Positions 33,259 to 42,792 of a stretch of 64,000 nucleotides of DNA are shown here, in pieces (positions within the stretch are counted from its first letter, which is position 1; the number at the start of each line of letters is the position of its first letter). The notes beneath the pieces were generated by a model. The model ran no database searches. It was not told the DNA's origin and saw only the letters and a program-made list of their open reading frames with translations. This stretch comes from Lysinibacillus sp. 2017 (GTDB lineage: Bacteria > Bacillota > Bacilli > Bacillales_A > Planococcaceae): contig NZ_CP029002.1 in assembly GCF_003073375.1 (NCBI RefSeq), positions 2,342,001-2,406,000 on the forward strand, written 5' to 3'. Made by a program: the position numbers and the translations under genes.

Positions 33259-33301
33259 GCAAAGGGGCTGTCCCGAAATATTTCCAGGACAGCCCCTTTG
33301 C
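33259..33301. terminator. 15-bp inverted repeat downstream of the ABC permease gene
   Basis: GCAAAGGGGCTGTCC and GGACAGCCCCTTTGC are exact complements around a 13-base loop. It closes the Bce-like operon. The words GGGGCTGTC recur at 33147. Confidence 0.7.
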
Positions 33302-33305
33302 AAAA

Positions 33306-35309
33306 CTAATTACTATTTTTAACTATATTCTTAATGCCGATATACGTTGCGTAAAAGTAGCCGCCATATATTATTGCAAGGAATAAAACACTAACTATTA
33401 TACTTTGGTAGCTAAAATTAAATAATTCCCTAACGGCACTTATTCCAATGATTGAATGAAGAATCGCTAGACTTAACGGTGCCATAAAATAGATGAAGGT
33501 TTGGCTCAATATGGCTTTGTTAATTAATTTTTCAGTGACACCAATTTTCTTTAGAGACTTATATCGTTCCAAGCTATCACTTGCATCAGATAACTGTTGC
33601 AATGCCAAAACGGCCGCGCTCGTGATGATAAATATAAGACCTAAAAATAGACCGAGAAATACAATTAATGCTGTTGCACCATTCTTTCTATCTTGTACTT
33701 GGTCCCAGGTACGCCCATAAACCGAAGCCGAAGAGACGTCTTTATATTGCTTTGTTTCAAGTTTGTTGAATAGCTTGATGAATTTCTCGTCCGACTTGTC
33801 GGAATATTTATCTTCGTATTTTACATTAACGCCTGAAACCTCTAGTTGTAGACCTCCAGCGAAGTTATCAGGAATAATCAGATAAAAGAATTGATTGAGA
33901 ACAGCAATATTTATAGTTTCCTCTATAGGAGATTCATTTTTGATGGTATAGGTGTTACCCTCTATATGAATAATCTTTTCCCTTCCTGTATCGTTTGAAA
34001 AAACCTGATCTGTCCCCTCGGAGTTAGTTACAACCAAAACCTCATTTCCCTTTAAATCAATAGCCTCCTGTCCCTTAAGTTTTATCATTGCATTATAATC
34101 CGATATTTTTATGGCAGATATCGGATAGTCATAAAATACACTTCCCTTTAATTCGATTCGCTCCTGCTCAGTTAAATACTTTGATAACATGTTTTCAGGC
34201 GTAACATTCAGTTTATATTCACCATAAAAAGCATGCTTCTCATAAGGTTCAAATTTAAAGTTAATTCTATTTAAAAATTCTTCGATATCATTGTCCTTAG
34301 GATCTTCCCTTTCATTATGAACAAACACCACTGCTGAAGCATCAAAAGTTTTATCACTTCTATCAATACTCCCTTTTAAATCAAACGCCGTAAATAACAG
34401 TGAAATCGTTAAAAAAAGCATTAGACAGATAACAGTCATAGACAGGAAATTCGTATTGATTTTGTTATTGATTTGTCTTATTACAAAAATGTTTATATCT
34501 TTTAAATAGATTTTTTTGTTCTTTTGCACAACATGGATAAAGAAACTAGAGAGACTGAAAAAGAAAAACAGTGTTCCAACCACGCCTAGTATGACAGTGA
34601 TTAACAACTCATTAACTTCAGCATTTATACCGCTCTTTAGAATCCTACTATAAGCAGTTACTAATAACCCTACAGATATCAGAAATATAAGGATTGATAT
34701 AAAAGAATTTTTTAACTTAACTTTTTCATTTCTCTTTGCTGCATTTAACATATCAATCAATTTGTATTTTGAAATTGTGACCTGATTGAAGCCCATTACT
34801 AAAAGATAAATGATGCCAAAGTAAATGACCGTTTTAATCATTGCACCAAATGAAATAATGAACTTAAATTTCTTCAAATCAAAGCCTAGAATATTGGCCG
34901 TAATGACTGACATTCCTTGTGAAACGATTATCCCGAGCCCAAGTCCAACCACAAGGGATATCACACCGATAAAAAGGGTCTCAAAAAGCAATATTTTAGA
35001 GATTGTACCTTTTGGCATGCCTAATGTCATGTAGATACCTAATTCTTTTTTTCGCTTTTTTATTAAAAAATTATTGGCATAAATGATGAGCCCACCAAGA
35101 ACCATTGATACAAATACAGATGTTCCAGCCATCAGTTTATTTAATGTTAAAATAACATTGGGATCTTTATTCATTTCTAAAATTGAATTTTGCGCTTCAA
35201 TTGAATTGAAACTGTAAAATATACATACGCCTAAGGTCAATGTGAGGAAATATATGGTGTAATCCTTAAAGCTTCTTTTGACATTGTTGATTGCTATTTT
35301 AAAGAACAT
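33306..35309 (-). CDS. Bce-type ABC transporter permease (FtsX family)
   Basis: 667 residues with the ten-helix BceB layout: helix 1 at about 17-36, helices 2-4 between 58 and 180, more at 200-300, a large extracellular domain of about 210 residues (about 315-525) between helices 7 and 8, and three C-terminal helices. The opening [20 protein letters not shown] is typical. BceB-type permeases bind peptide antibiotic-lipid II complexes and signal to the cognate kinase. The start overlaps the ATPase gene by 11 bases. Confidence 0.9.
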   Translation of the reverse strand: MFFKIAINNVKRSFKDYTIYFLTLTLGVCIFYSFNSIEAQNSILEMNKDPNVILTLNKLMAGTSVFVSMVLGGLIIYANNFLIKKRKKELGIYMTLGMPKGTISKILLFETLFIGVISLVVGLGLGIIVSQGMSVITANILGFDLKKFKFIISFGAMIKTVIYFGIIYLLVMGFNQVTISKYKLIDMLNAAKRNEKVKLKNSFISILIFLISVGLLVTAYSRILKSGINAEVNELLITVILGVVGTLFFFFSLSSFFIHVVQKNKKIYLKDINIFVIRQINNKINTNFLSMTVICLMLFLTISLLFTAFDLKGSIDRSDKTFDASAVVFVHNEREDPKDNDIEEFLNRINFKFEPYEKHAFYGEYKLNVTPENMLSKYLTEQERIELKGSVFYDYPISAIKISDYNAMIKLKGQEAIDLKGNEVLVVTNSEGTDQVFSNDTGREKIIHIEGNTYTIKNESPIEETINIAVLNQFFYLIIPDNFAGGLQLEVSGVNVKYEDKYSDKSDEKFIKLFNKLETKQYKDVSSASVYGRTWDQVQDRKNGATALIVFLGLFLGLIFIITSAAVLALQQLSDASDSLERYKSLKKIGVTEKLINKAILSQTFIYFMAPLSLAILHSIIGISAVRELFNFSYQSIIVSVLFLAIIYGGYFYATYIGIKNIVKNSN

Positions 35310-36066
35310 GGCCTACATCGCCTCCAAGTAAAGTAACCACTTCAATTATTTTATTGAAGAATTCCTTTCTCGTATCATCGCCACGTATTAGTTCAGTAAA
35401 AATCTTACCATCTTTTATAAACAAAATTCTATGAGCATAACTTGCTGTAAAGGAGTCATGAGTAACCATGAGGATCGTCGAATGAAATTCTTTATTCAAC
35501 TTTTCAAATGAGTCCAATAGTAATCTTGAAGATTTTGAATCCAAGGCGCCCGTAGGTTCATCTGCTAAAATAAGAGAGGGCTCCGTAACCAAAGCCCTTG
35601 CACATGCTACTCTTTGCTTTTGCCCCCCAGACAATTGAAACGGGAACTTGCTAAGTATCTCGGTAATTCCGAGTTTTTTCGCAACATCTTTAATCAGGTT
35701 ATCTATTTCAGTTATTTCCCTCTTTTGTATCGTTAGAGCTAAAGCAATATTTTCATAAGCAGTCAGTGTATCAAGAAGGTTGAAATCTTGGAATATAAAG
35801 CCGAGTTCATCACGTCTAAATGCTTCTAGAGCTTTTTTCTTAAGAGCCGTAATATCTTTGTTATTTATAATAATCTTGCCAGTTGTAACGTTATCAATCG
35901 TTGAAATACAATTCAAGATAGTAGTCTTACCGCTACCTGAAGGACCCATTATGCCTACAAATTCTCCCTCACTTACCTCAAAGCTTATATTATCAATAGC
36001 TTTTGTAATATTGCCCTTATTTCCATAATATTTTTCAATTTTATCGACGTTTAATATCGTGTGCAT
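35299..36066 (-). CDS. Bce-type ABC transporter ATP-binding protein
   Basis: 255 residues. Walker [16 protein letters not shown]-loop [10 protein letters not shown], signature [15 protein letters not shown], Walker [14 protein letters not shown] and switch His in [12 protein letters not shown] are all present. It powers the adjacent permease. GGAGG precedes the ATG, 19 bases after the small-protein gene. It fits the MacB/BceA subfamily. Confidence 0.93.
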   Translation of the reverse strand: MHTILNVDKIEKYYGNKGNITKAIDNISFEVSEGEFVGIMGPSGSGKTTILNCISTIDNVTTGKIIINNKDITALKKKALEAFRRDELGFIFQDFNLLDTLTAYENIALALTIQKREITEIDNLIKDVAKKLGITEILSKFPFQLSGGQKQRVACARALVTEPSLILADEPTGALDSKSSRLLLDSFEKLNKEFHSTILMVTHDSFTASYAHRILFIKDGKIFTELIRGDDTRKEFFNKIIEVVTLLGGDVGHVL

Positions 36067-36085
36067 TGTTTGCTACCTCCACTTT

Positions 36086-36562
36086 CTACTTTATTACATC
36101 AAATTCGGCCCTTGTTTGCATAAAGTCTGAACCTTCTACATAAATAGTGACACCGTAATGTCCTTCTTCAAGACCTTCAGGGGCTGGTAACTTAGCAGTG
36201 AAATAGCCCTCTTTGTTAAGCGCAACATTTTTCTCAACATGAATTCTGTTCTTTCTATCTATTTCTCCTTTATACCATACAATCTCTGCTTTTTTAATCC
36301 AAAATTGGTTCCCCTTTGCAGTAAAATAAACCGTATCCTCTGGAGTGAACATAGTCATTCCTACAGGCATTCCCTTGTCACTGAGATCTTTTGACACAAC
36401 ACCATTTAAGATTTTTCGTTCAGTAACGTATCCATACAGATTGGTAGTACCCACTGACAAAATGACAATTCCTACCAACAATAGTACTACCCTTTTCCAA
36501 TTGAACCATTTAATAAAATTCCTTACCAATGTCACTACTTTTTCCATCCCTAACGATTTCAT
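36086..36562 (-). CDS. Membrane-anchored accessory protein of Bce-like module, copy 1
   Basis: 158 residues: a cytoplasmic amphipathic start, one membrane helix (about 24-42) and a beta-rich extracytoplasmic domain ending EEGHYGVTIYVEGSDFMQTR. It is clearly paralogous to the protein at 36828-37259 (shared GVVSK, FWIKKAEIVWYK/FWIKNAEVVWYK, APEGLEEGHYGVTIYV). The ATG at 36562 follows GGGGGGAATTGAG. Its position directly ahead of the ATPase suggests a transporter- or sensor-associated role. No known family recalled. Confidence 0.7.
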   Translation of the reverse strand: MKSLGMEKVVTLVRNFIKWFNWKRVVLLLVGIVILSVGTTNLYGYVTERKILNGVVSKDLSDKGMPVGMTMFTPEDTVYFTAKGNQFWIKKAEIVWYKGEIDRKNRIHVEKNVALNKEGYFTAKLPAPEGLEEGHYGVTIYVEGSDFMQTRAEFDVIK

Positions 36563-36574
36563 CTCAATTCCCCC

Positions 36575-36665
36575 CATGTATTATTTGTACTCATTTTATC
36601 AGTGGGAAAGGTGATGACCTATTGGTTTACATTTTATTAATGTTACATTTTTGCAAGGATATAAA
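36575..36665 (-). promoter_or_regulatory. Conserved upstream region of accessory protein copy 1
   Basis: It shares with 37272-37362 the blocks TTGCAAAAATGTAAC, TTAATAAAAT, GTCATCACCTTTCCCACTGA. The repeated ATGTAAC/ATGTAAAC words about 16 bases apart could be a response-regulator site. Conservation between duplicates alone does not prove function. Confidence 0.35.
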
Positions 36666-36700
36666 GAAATGCACAAGCGCCCTCGCTAAGCCCCACGGAT

Positions 36701-36750
36701 TAAAAAAACGGATTTACAGCTAATACATACATTAGCCATAAATCCGTCAT
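36701..36750 (-). terminator. Terminator-like hairpin, duplicated copy
   Basis: ACGGATTTA pairs with TAAATCCGT, with an inner GCTAAT/ATTAGC stem and a T-run on the minus strand. It is a homologue of the hairpin at 37480-37529. Confidence 0.7.
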
Positions 36751-36759
36751 TAAGATATA

Positions 36760-36827
36760 TTACCGCATTAAGTTAATACTACCTAAGGGGGGAGTAATAC
36801 TAACCTTTGTTCCTTCCCCAACACCTT
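36760..36827 (-). pseudogene. Duplicated 3' tail of the histidine-kinase gene
   Basis: Leftward it translates GVGEGTKVSITPPLGSINLM-R-stop, almost identical to the kinase C-terminus (GEGTKVSITFPLGSVNLM-N-stop at 37537). It marks the junction of a tandem duplication. Confidence 0.9.
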
Positions 36828-37259
36828 CTACTTTTTCACATCAAACTCGTCTTTTGTTTCCATAATTTCTTTCCCATCTACATAAATAGTAACACCGTAA
36901 TGACCTTCTTCAAGACCTTCTGGTACGGATAGCTTCGCAGAAAAATACCCAGCTTTATTAACCTTCACTTTTTCCTCAACGTAAATTCTATTCGCTGTAG
37001 CGATTTCATCTTTGTACCAAACGACCTCTGCATTTTTGATCCAGAATCTGTTTCTCTTAGCAGAAAAATAAATCTCATCCTCTGGCGAAAACTCGGCCGT
37101 TACTTCTACAGGATTTCCTTTATCATCGACATTTTTTGACACAACACCATCTACTATTTTTGGTTCAGTAACGTATTCATAAACAAAGTAAACGCCTACT
37201 AATATAACAATGATCCCAACTACCTTTATTAATATTTTTTTCAGATCTAGTTGCTCCAC
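36828..37259 (-). CDS. Membrane-anchored accessory protein of Bce-like module, copy 2
   Basis: 143 residues: a single membrane helix (about 9-27), then an extracytoplasmic beta domain with FWIKNAEVVWYKDEIATANR and VPEGLEEGHYGVTIYVDGKE. It is the paralogue of 36086-36562, about half identical. The GTG at 37259 has GGGAGGAATTAGA upstream; the longer ATG frame overlaps that site. It lies between the kinase gene and its own duplicate. Confidence 0.7.
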   Translation of the reverse strand: MEQLDLKKILIKVVGIIVILVGVYFVYEYVTEPKIVDGVVSKNVDDKGNPVEVTAEFSPEDEIYFSAKRNRFWIKNAEVVWYKDEIATANRIYVEEKVKVNKAGYFSAKLSVPEGLEEGHYGVTIYVDGKEIMETKDEFDVKK

Positions 37260-37271
37260 TCTAATTCCTCC

Positions 37272-37362
37272 CACTGTATTATTTGTTTTCATTTTATCAG
37301 TGGGAAAGGTGATGACATATTAGTTTATATTTTATTAACGTTACATTTTTGCAAGGTTATAA
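37272..37362 (-). promoter_or_regulatory. Conserved upstream region of accessory protein copy 2
   Basis: A duplicate of 36575-36665 with the same TTGCAAAAATGTAAC and GTCATCACCTTTCCCACTGA blocks; it also contains the palindrome TAACGTTA. Confidence 0.35.
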
Positions 37363-37479
37363 AGAAAAGCGCAAGCACCCTCGCTAAGCCCCGAAAGAAG
37401 CTGGAGTTTCCGAGGGGCTAGGTAGCTGAAGCTAAACATTATTCCAACTTAAAATTTTATATTTTCTTTATTCTAAAAT

Positions 37480-37529
37480 AAATGACGGATTTACAGCCAA
37501 TAAGACACAGCCATAAATCCGTCATTTTA
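37480..37529 (-). terminator. Terminator after the histidine-kinase gene
   Basis: AATGACGGATTTA pairs with TAAATCCGTCATT, followed by a T-rich tract leftward. It was duplicated together with the kinase tail. Confidence 0.8.
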
Positions 37530-37536
37530 ATATGAA

Positions 37537-38550
37537 TTAGTTCATTAAGTTAACACTACCTAAGGGGAAAGTAATACTAACCTTTGTTCCTTCTCCCACT
37601 TTAGAGGTTAACGTAAGCCCTAGACCAAGCTGCTCTGCAAGTTTTTTGCACAAGTAAAGCCCTATGCCAGTGGACCCGCCAAACTTTCGTCCATTTTCTC
37701 CAGTAAATCCTTTTTCAAAAACTCTATTTATATCCTTATCTATAATACCTATGCCATTATCCGCTATGGTAAGTACGATATTGTTTTCATTTCTAATCGT
37801 ATGAATAGTTACTTTTCCATCACGTTCCCTAGTGTATTTAATCGCATTTCCAATGAGTTGATTTACTATAAATTCCAGCCACTTCGCATCACTGTACGCC
37901 ATTCCTTCTACTGCTTCTATATCGACTGTAATCCCTTTGCTAATAAAGTCTCTCGAATTTCTCTTGATAACTTGTCTAACCAGATCGGCTAAAGAGACCT
38001 CTTTAATAAGATAATCCTTACCGACATGATTACTTCTTGAATAATATAGAACCTGTTCTATATAGGCTTCAATTTTTTTTATTTCATCTTGAATATTTCG
38101 AGTAATGGCGTTTTGGTTGTTTTCGATTATTAACCTTGTTGATGCAATGGGCGTTTTGATCTCATGCACCCAGGTTTCGATATATTCCCTATACTCATTT
38201 TCTCGATTTCTATAGCTCTTTACATGCTCATGCATATCCTTATTTGTCTGTCGCAATATATCAAATAAAAGCTTACCTTCTATATTTTCAGGTTCTTTCA
38301 TAATTTCAGACAATAGATACTTTTGATCTAAACTGTCCATTATACTGTTTAACTCGTTATAAAACATTTTCTGTTTAAAAAACTCTAGCATGATATACGT
38401 AAGGATGGGGAAAAACCAAATACAGAAAACCAGGAGAATGATGTTGCTGCTTATATTCGTTATTAACATAATACCGCAAATGATGATGAATACTATAAAA
38501 TTGATGAGCAAGAATAACGTTCTATCTTTTAAATACTCTTTTAGCGTCAT
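37537..38550 (-). CDS. BceS-like intramembrane-sensing histidine kinase
   Basis: 337 residues. Two membrane helices (about 12-32 and 37-58) are joined by only a few residues, so there is no extracellular sensor domain; such kinases sense through their ABC permease. The phospho-acceptor His is in ETWVHEIKTPIAS, the N box is FIVNQLIGNAIKYT, and G boxes are IADNGIGI and GGSTGIGLYLCK. It overlaps the response-regulator gene by ATGA. Confidence 0.92.
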   Translation of the reverse strand: MTLKEYLKDRTLFLLINFIVFIIICGIMLITNISSNIILLVFCIWFFPILTYIMLEFFKQKMFYNELNSIMDSLDQKYLLSEIMKEPENIEGKLLFDILRQTNKDMHEHVKSYRNRENEYREYIETWVHEIKTPIASTRLIIENNQNAITRNIQDEIKKIEAYIEQVLYYSRSNHVGKDYLIKEVSLADLVRQVIKRNSRDFISKGITVDIEAVEGMAYSDAKWLEFIVNQLIGNAIKYTRERDGKVTIHTIRNENNIVLTIADNGIGIIDKDINRVFEKGFTGENGRKFGGSTGIGLYLCKKLAEQLGLGLTLTSKVGEGTKVSITFPLGSVNLMN

Positions 38551-39215
38551 GGAAGTATATACCCTAATCCACGTCTAGTTTCTACATTATCCTTCATCCC
38601 TAATCCTTCAAGTTTCTTTCTAAGCCTCGTGACATTAACAGATAAGTTATTATCATCTACAAAAACATCGGCATTCCACATAAAGTCCATTAAATCATCT
38701 CTTGAAACGATTTTCCCTTTACTTTTAATCAAGCAAGAAAGTATTTTTAATTCATTTTTCGTTAATTCCGCAGTCTGGTCGTTATACGTAACCGACCCAT
38801 TTAATAAATTTAACTTTAGGTCATTATACGCAATGGTATCCTGATTAGTCACTCCATTAACTCTTCTTAATATACTTTCAATTCTTGCTAGAAGAATTTG
38901 AGTATTATAGGGTTTTGTTATAAAATCATCCGCCCCTAAATTCATACTCATGAGTTCGTCCATTTCGTTATCCCTACTCGTCACTACAATTATAGGTACA
39001 GCAGATTCTTTTCTTATTTCTCTGCAAATATAGTATCCATCCGTTATAGGTAGGTTAATGTCTAAAAGAATTAGATTCGGCTTTTCCTTTAGCGTATCAT
39101 GAATTATATTTTCAAAATTCGTTAGCGCAACAGCCTCATACCCATATCTGATTAAAAAGGTTTTCAGTTCCTCTCTTATCTTTTCCGTATCTTCTATAAT
39201 AATTATTTTTGACAA
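38547..39215 (-). CDS. OmpR family response regulator (BceR-like)
   Basis: 222 residues. The receiver has IIIIEDTEKIREE, phospho-Asp in LILLDINLPITDG, and VVTSRD and ITKPYNTQ. The C-terminal winged helix has LTKNELKILSCLIKSKGKIV and ends RRGLGYILP. The TTG start has GGGGCGTG upstream. It presumably activates the downstream accessory and ABC genes. Confidence 0.93.
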   Translation of the reverse strand: MSKIIIIEDTEKIREELKTFLIRYGYEAVALTNFENIIHDTLKEKPNLILLDINLPITDGYYICREIRKESAVPIIVVTSRDNEMDELMSMNLGADDFITKPYNTQILLARIESILRRVNGVTNQDTIAYNDLKLNLLNGSVTYNDQTAELTKNELKILSCLIKSKGKIVSRDDLMDFMWNADVFVDDNNLSVNVTRLRKKLEGLGMKDNVETRRGLGYILP

Positions 39216-39537
39216 AGATTCACGCCCCTTTCTTATAAATCTGGTAATGTTAAATTTATCTTTATTTTGAATACCAGTTTTTAAAATAGCAAGAAAAAAG
39301 CAAAAATTTAACTACTAATGATTTTACCATATAAAAAAGCTTCTATCTTTTTCACACGATTTTAAACAGTTTGGTCAATTCTCCCTTTGATAACTTTAGG
39401 AAGACTACTAGTTCCTTCTAAATATTTCCTTAAAGAGAGCCTCGTTGGTTCACTATTCTCACCAACACCAATAATGAATATTCACAATTAACAAGTCACT
39501 ACCATTACATTTGAAAGACATATAGCTAAGATAATTC
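39216..39537. other. Intergenic region without gene
   Basis: Promoter region of the Bce-like regulator on its right side is implied but no confident elements were picked out. TTGGT/ACCAA near 39448-39468 could be a weak terminator for neither neighbour. AT-rich otherwise. Confidence 0.4.
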
Positions 39538-40434
39538 TTAAAGCCACGATATAAATGTGACATACATAACGCCCGTTTGAAACGCCATATTACAAAGTAA
39601 AGATAACTTGCGCCAGTTGTTGTTGCCATTTTTGTTTTCAAGCCATACATTAATTAAAAACGACACAAATAATAAAAGCACCACAACTAAAAAATGTAAT
39701 AATTCTACGCTAAAAAAGAGTGCCCCTACCAAAATAATTACTAAGATGACACTTACTGTTTGCCAATAGGTTGAATGTGCGCCATCTTTACCGTACTCAA
39801 GTGTAGTTTGTTTGATTTTCTTTTGAATGAAGGTTTGCAGTAAGCCAATAACAATACAGAACGCTAAAATAGCAAAAAGTGAAGAAGAATTGTCATTCCA
39901 GTTATACATCATTAAAAAATTCGCATAAAAATAGTAGTCTTTAGGTAGCTCAAAATACTGTTGCTGATTTACATCATAAAACGTCCATTTCCCGCTAAAT
40001 TGAATTTCTTGCCAGCGTTCGATTGAACCATCACTGTAAAGAATTTTCAACGATTGTTCGATTTCACGAGTTCCTTGCGGCTGATCAATTGGCACTAAAT
40101 AGTCGATTAACCGTTCCATTTTTTCAATAGATTCGCTATCTGTTTTCACATTAACTCCTAGTTGCCAGCGAGAATTCGGTTCCCCATCACCAGCAAATGA
40201 TAAAGTCTTTACCATTTGCCTTTCATCTTTTGATTGTACAAGCTGTTTATCCTGTACCGGCATAGAGACTAAGAGGAAGAAAATGATGCACGCGATGCCA
40301 AACGCAACGGCAGGAATTTGCCAATGAAATACTTTTTGATTAACGCGTTGCTCAATCCGATCAAAATCTTGCTCTCTTTTTGCTATGTCGATTTCAATGT
40401 CCCGCAATGCTATAAATGGCTCTTTTTCATTCAT
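39538..40434 (-). CDS. Membrane protein paired with ECF sigma factor (putative anti-sigma)
   Basis: 298 residues. A cytoplasmic N-terminus of about 35 residues (charged, DIEIDIAKREQDFDRIEQRV) precedes one helix (about 40-57), an extracellular domain of about 120 residues, and three further helices (about 183-205, 228-250 and 252-268). The gene overlaps the sigma gene by 8 bases, as anti-sigma factors do, but no zinc HxxxCxxC motif is present. The function is inferred from context. Confidence 0.7.
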   Translation of the reverse strand: MNEKEPFIALRDIEIDIAKREQDFDRIEQRVNQKVFHWQIPAVAFGIACIIFFLLVSMPVQDKQLVQSKDERQMVKTLSFAGDGEPNSRWQLGVNVKTDSESIEKMERLIDYLVPIDQPQGTREIEQSLKILYSDGSIERWQEIQFSGKWTFYDVNQQQYFELPKDYYFYANFLMMYNWNDNSSSLFAILAFCIVIGLLQTFIQKKIKQTTLEYGKDGAHSTYWQTVSVILVIILVGALFFSVELLHFLVVVLLLFVSFLINVWLENKNGNNNWRKLSLLCNMAFQTGVMYVTFISWL

Positions 40435-40903
40435 TCGTTTCCCCTCCTAACAATTCATGTAATGCTTTTAACCCGCGCACGGTATTATTTTTTACTTTCG
40501 TTTCATTCCACCTCAATATTTCAGCTGTCTCCTTCACCGAGTAATCCTCGATATAACGCAGCACAACTACTTCACGGTAATTCCATTTAATTTTTTGGAG
40601 CGCAGCATAAAGCTTCTGTACCTCATCATTTCGAACAATAATTTCCTCAGGCAATTTCATATTAGCGATTGGTTCTGTCTTTAACTGAAAAAACGAAATC
40701 AATTTTTTCCTACGATAATGGTCATACACAAGATTTCGTGCAATTTTTAATAAATAGGTACGTTCATGCTCGATATAATTTTTTTGATAAAATCGGTAAA
40801 AGGTTTCTTGCAATAAATCATGTGTCAACTCTGCATCATTCGTTAAATAGCGTATGTATTTATAAACAGCCTCATAATGGGCATCAAAAACTTGGTGTCG
40901 CAC
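40427..40903 (-). CDS. ECF RNA polymerase sigma factor
   Basis: 158 residues. Region 2 reads VYKYIRYLTNDAELTHDLLQ, then ETFYRFYQK and YLLKIARNLVYDHYRRKK; region 4 reads WNYREVVVLRYIEDYSVKET, then WNETKVKNNTVRGLKAL. AAGGAGGGG precedes the GTG start. It is co-transcribed with a membrane partner. Its regulon and stimulus are unknown. Confidence 0.92.
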   Translation of the reverse strand: MRHQVFDAHYEAVYKYIRYLTNDAELTHDLLQETFYRFYQKNYIEHERTYLLKIARNLVYDHYRRKKLISFFQLKTEPIANMKLPEEIIVRNDEVQKLYAALQKIKWNYREVVVLRYIEDYSVKETAEILRWNETKVKNNTVRGLKALHELLGGETNE

Positions 40904-41030
40904 ACTTTCCCCTCCTTAACGTTAAAGACGAATGACTTTCAATTTAGAATCACCTTTCCCTAAAATCAAGCCCAATCGAAAGAAACAATCTCATTTGGGC
41001 TTGATTCTATCAGTTGTTCTTTGATTCTAT

Positions 41031-42491
41031 TTAATAAGGAATAATTTCTATCGTTTTTGTCGCAATCTTTGAAAGAAATGTTTGATCATGTTCAACAAAT
41101 AAAAGGGTAGGTTTATAAGCAAGAACCATCGTTTCAATTTGCTTGTGGTTAAACACGTCCAAATAATTTAACGGCTCGTCCCATATAAACATTTCTGCGG
41201 ATGTTCCTAATGATTTGGCAAATTCGACCTTCTTCTGTTGCCCATTACTCATATATTCAATTGGAACATTAAACACATCACGTTCAAACCCTAGAATACG
41301 GAGATTATTTAAAAATAGCGTGTAATCAAGTTGATTTTCAACAGCAAAATCTTTTAATAACCCCGTATTGTCATTGTGAATTTGGCGAATATTACTTTTC
41401 GTCAATCCATGTGGAAGTATAACCTCACCGCTAATTGACCCAGAAAAACTTTGATCGATCAAGTATTTTAATAGCGAAGATTTACCGCTTCCATTCGGTC
41501 CAACAAGTGCGACTTGTTCACCTTGATAGAGTTCAAATGTAATCGGTTGAAAGAGTGGCTTTTCACCGTAACTTAATGAAAAATCTTTCACTCTAAGTAC
41601 AGGATTACGATGACTGAATAGACAATTGATTGTTAATGAGCTGACAGATTCAATATTGTGAAGTAGCTTTGTCTTTTCTTCAATTTTGAAGTTCATACGT
41701 TTTTCAATTACTTTCGATCGTTTCATCATCCGCTTAGCCTGTGCATTTCCAAAGGGGTCATTGCCTGATAGTTTTTCCTTTTTGATGGCCCAATCAGACT
41801 TTTCCCTTGCTGTTTGCTTAAGCCGATCAATTTCTGATTTCAATAGTTTATTTTGTTCTAATTCATACTGATCCTGATGTTCCTTTTGTTGCTCGTAAGT
41901 AGAAAAATCACCTTTAAAAATCGTTAATTGGCTTTTTTCAATAGCCAAAATGTGATCGACAACTTCATCGACAAAAGTGCGGTCATGGCTTACTACAATG
42001 AAGCCCTTTTTCTTTTTCAAATAGTTAATGACAATAGTTCTTGCCTGAATATCTAAATGATTCGTTGGCTCATCAAGAAGGGGGTAGCGAGATTCTTCAC
42101 AAAAAAGTGCTGCTAGCAACACTTTGGTTTGCTCACCTCCAGATAATTGTTCAAATGGTTGCCATAAAATCGCTTTATCTAATTGCAGGTATTGGCATTC
42201 TCTCTCTAGTTTCCATAATTCAACTGGCATTACTTCATCAATCGCATAGTATGTTAAGCTTTCCTTATTTACAATCGTTTGCGGGAAGTAAACAAACTCC
42301 ACATCACAAAGTATTTCACCTTCATAAGGGTACTTTTTCATCAGTAAGTCTAATAGCGTAGTTTTTCCACGTCCATTTCTTCCAATTAAACCAAGACGCC
42401 ATTTTGTATCTATATTTAAATCTACATTTTGAAATATCGGTTCATCCAGCGCATCAAATCCGAAATTCATATTTTTAATCTCTATCGGCAT
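41031..42491 (-). CDS. ABC-F ribosome-protection protein, Lsa-type
   Basis: 486 residues, no membrane segments, two ATPase domains joined by a charged coiled linker (about 205-285), the ABC-F plan. Domain 1: LIGRNGRGKTTLLDLL, LSGGEQTKVLLAAL, LLDEPTNHLD. Domain 2: LVGPNGSGKSSLLKYL, MSNGQQKKVEFAKS, WDEPLNYLD. The opening PIEIKNMNFGF and DTKWRLGLIGRNGRGK resemble Lsa/Eat-type proteins that protect ribosomes from lincosamides, pleuromutilins and streptogramin A. Resistance itself is inferred. The upstream leader indicates drug-induced attenuation. Confidence 0.85.
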   Translation of the reverse strand: MPIEIKNMNFGFDALDEPIFQNVDLNIDTKWRLGLIGRNGRGKTTLLDLLMKKYPYEGEILCDVEFVYFPQTIVNKESLTYYAIDEVMPVELWKLERECQYLQLDKAILWQPFEQLSGGEQTKVLLAALFCEESRYPLLDEPTNHLDIQARTIVINYLKKKKGFIVVSHDRTFVDEVVDHILAIEKSQLTIFKGDFSTYEQQKEHQDQYELEQNKLLKSEIDRLKQTAREKSDWAIKKEKLSGNDPFGNAQAKRMMKRSKVIEKRMNFKIEEKTKLLHNIESVSSLTINCLFSHRNPVLRVKDFSLSYGEKPLFQPITFELYQGEQVALVGPNGSGKSSLLKYLIDQSFSGSISGEVILPHGLTKSNIRQIHNDNTGLLKDFAVENQLDYTLFLNNLRILGFERDVFNVPIEYMSNGQQKKVEFAKSLGTSAEMFIWDEPLNYLDVFNHKQIETMVLAYKPTLLFVEHDQTFLSKIATKTIEIIPY

Positions 42492-42601
42492 ACTATTGCC
42501 ACCTCCAACTTTATTGATTACTTAGGGAATTGGAGATGATTTTTGTTTCATATTGCATACAATCATTCCAATCATTTGGTTTGAATGCATACGCATAGAC
42601 A

Positions 42602-42633
42602 AATAAAAAACCTCCTGAAAAAGCTTCAGAAGG
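42602..42633 (-). terminator. Leader terminator of the ABC-F gene
   Basis: CCTTCTGAA pairs with TTCAGGAGG (one G-T pair) around GCTTT, followed by TTTTTT; it lies 110 bases before the coding start. Confidence 0.85.
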
Positions 42634-42753
42634 ATTAGAATTCATTATCAAATAAGCCAAGAAAACGGCATGATAAAGGTAATAAGTGGGCAGACTAATC
42701 CTATTTTATGTGAAAATGCATATACATTTTACGTGTAAAATAGAATTATTTAA

Positions 42754-42765
42754 TCATTGTCCCAT
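42754..42765 (-). CDS. Three-residue leader peptide Met-Gly-Gln
   Basis: ATG GGA CAA TGA. GAAGGG ends 6 bases before this ATG; two further in-frame ATGs (42768, 42771) would give MMMGQ but lie too close to the ribosome site. Tiny leader peptides are a feature of ABC-F attenuators in Firmicutes. Confidence 0.55.
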   Translation of the reverse strand: MGQ

Positions 42766-42792
42766 CATCATCCCTTCAAATATATTACAATT

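Noticed and set aside
40904-40960. Autoregulatory ECF promoter before the sigma gene
   Set aside because: A TGAAAG word is present but no partner -10 at proper distance was found.
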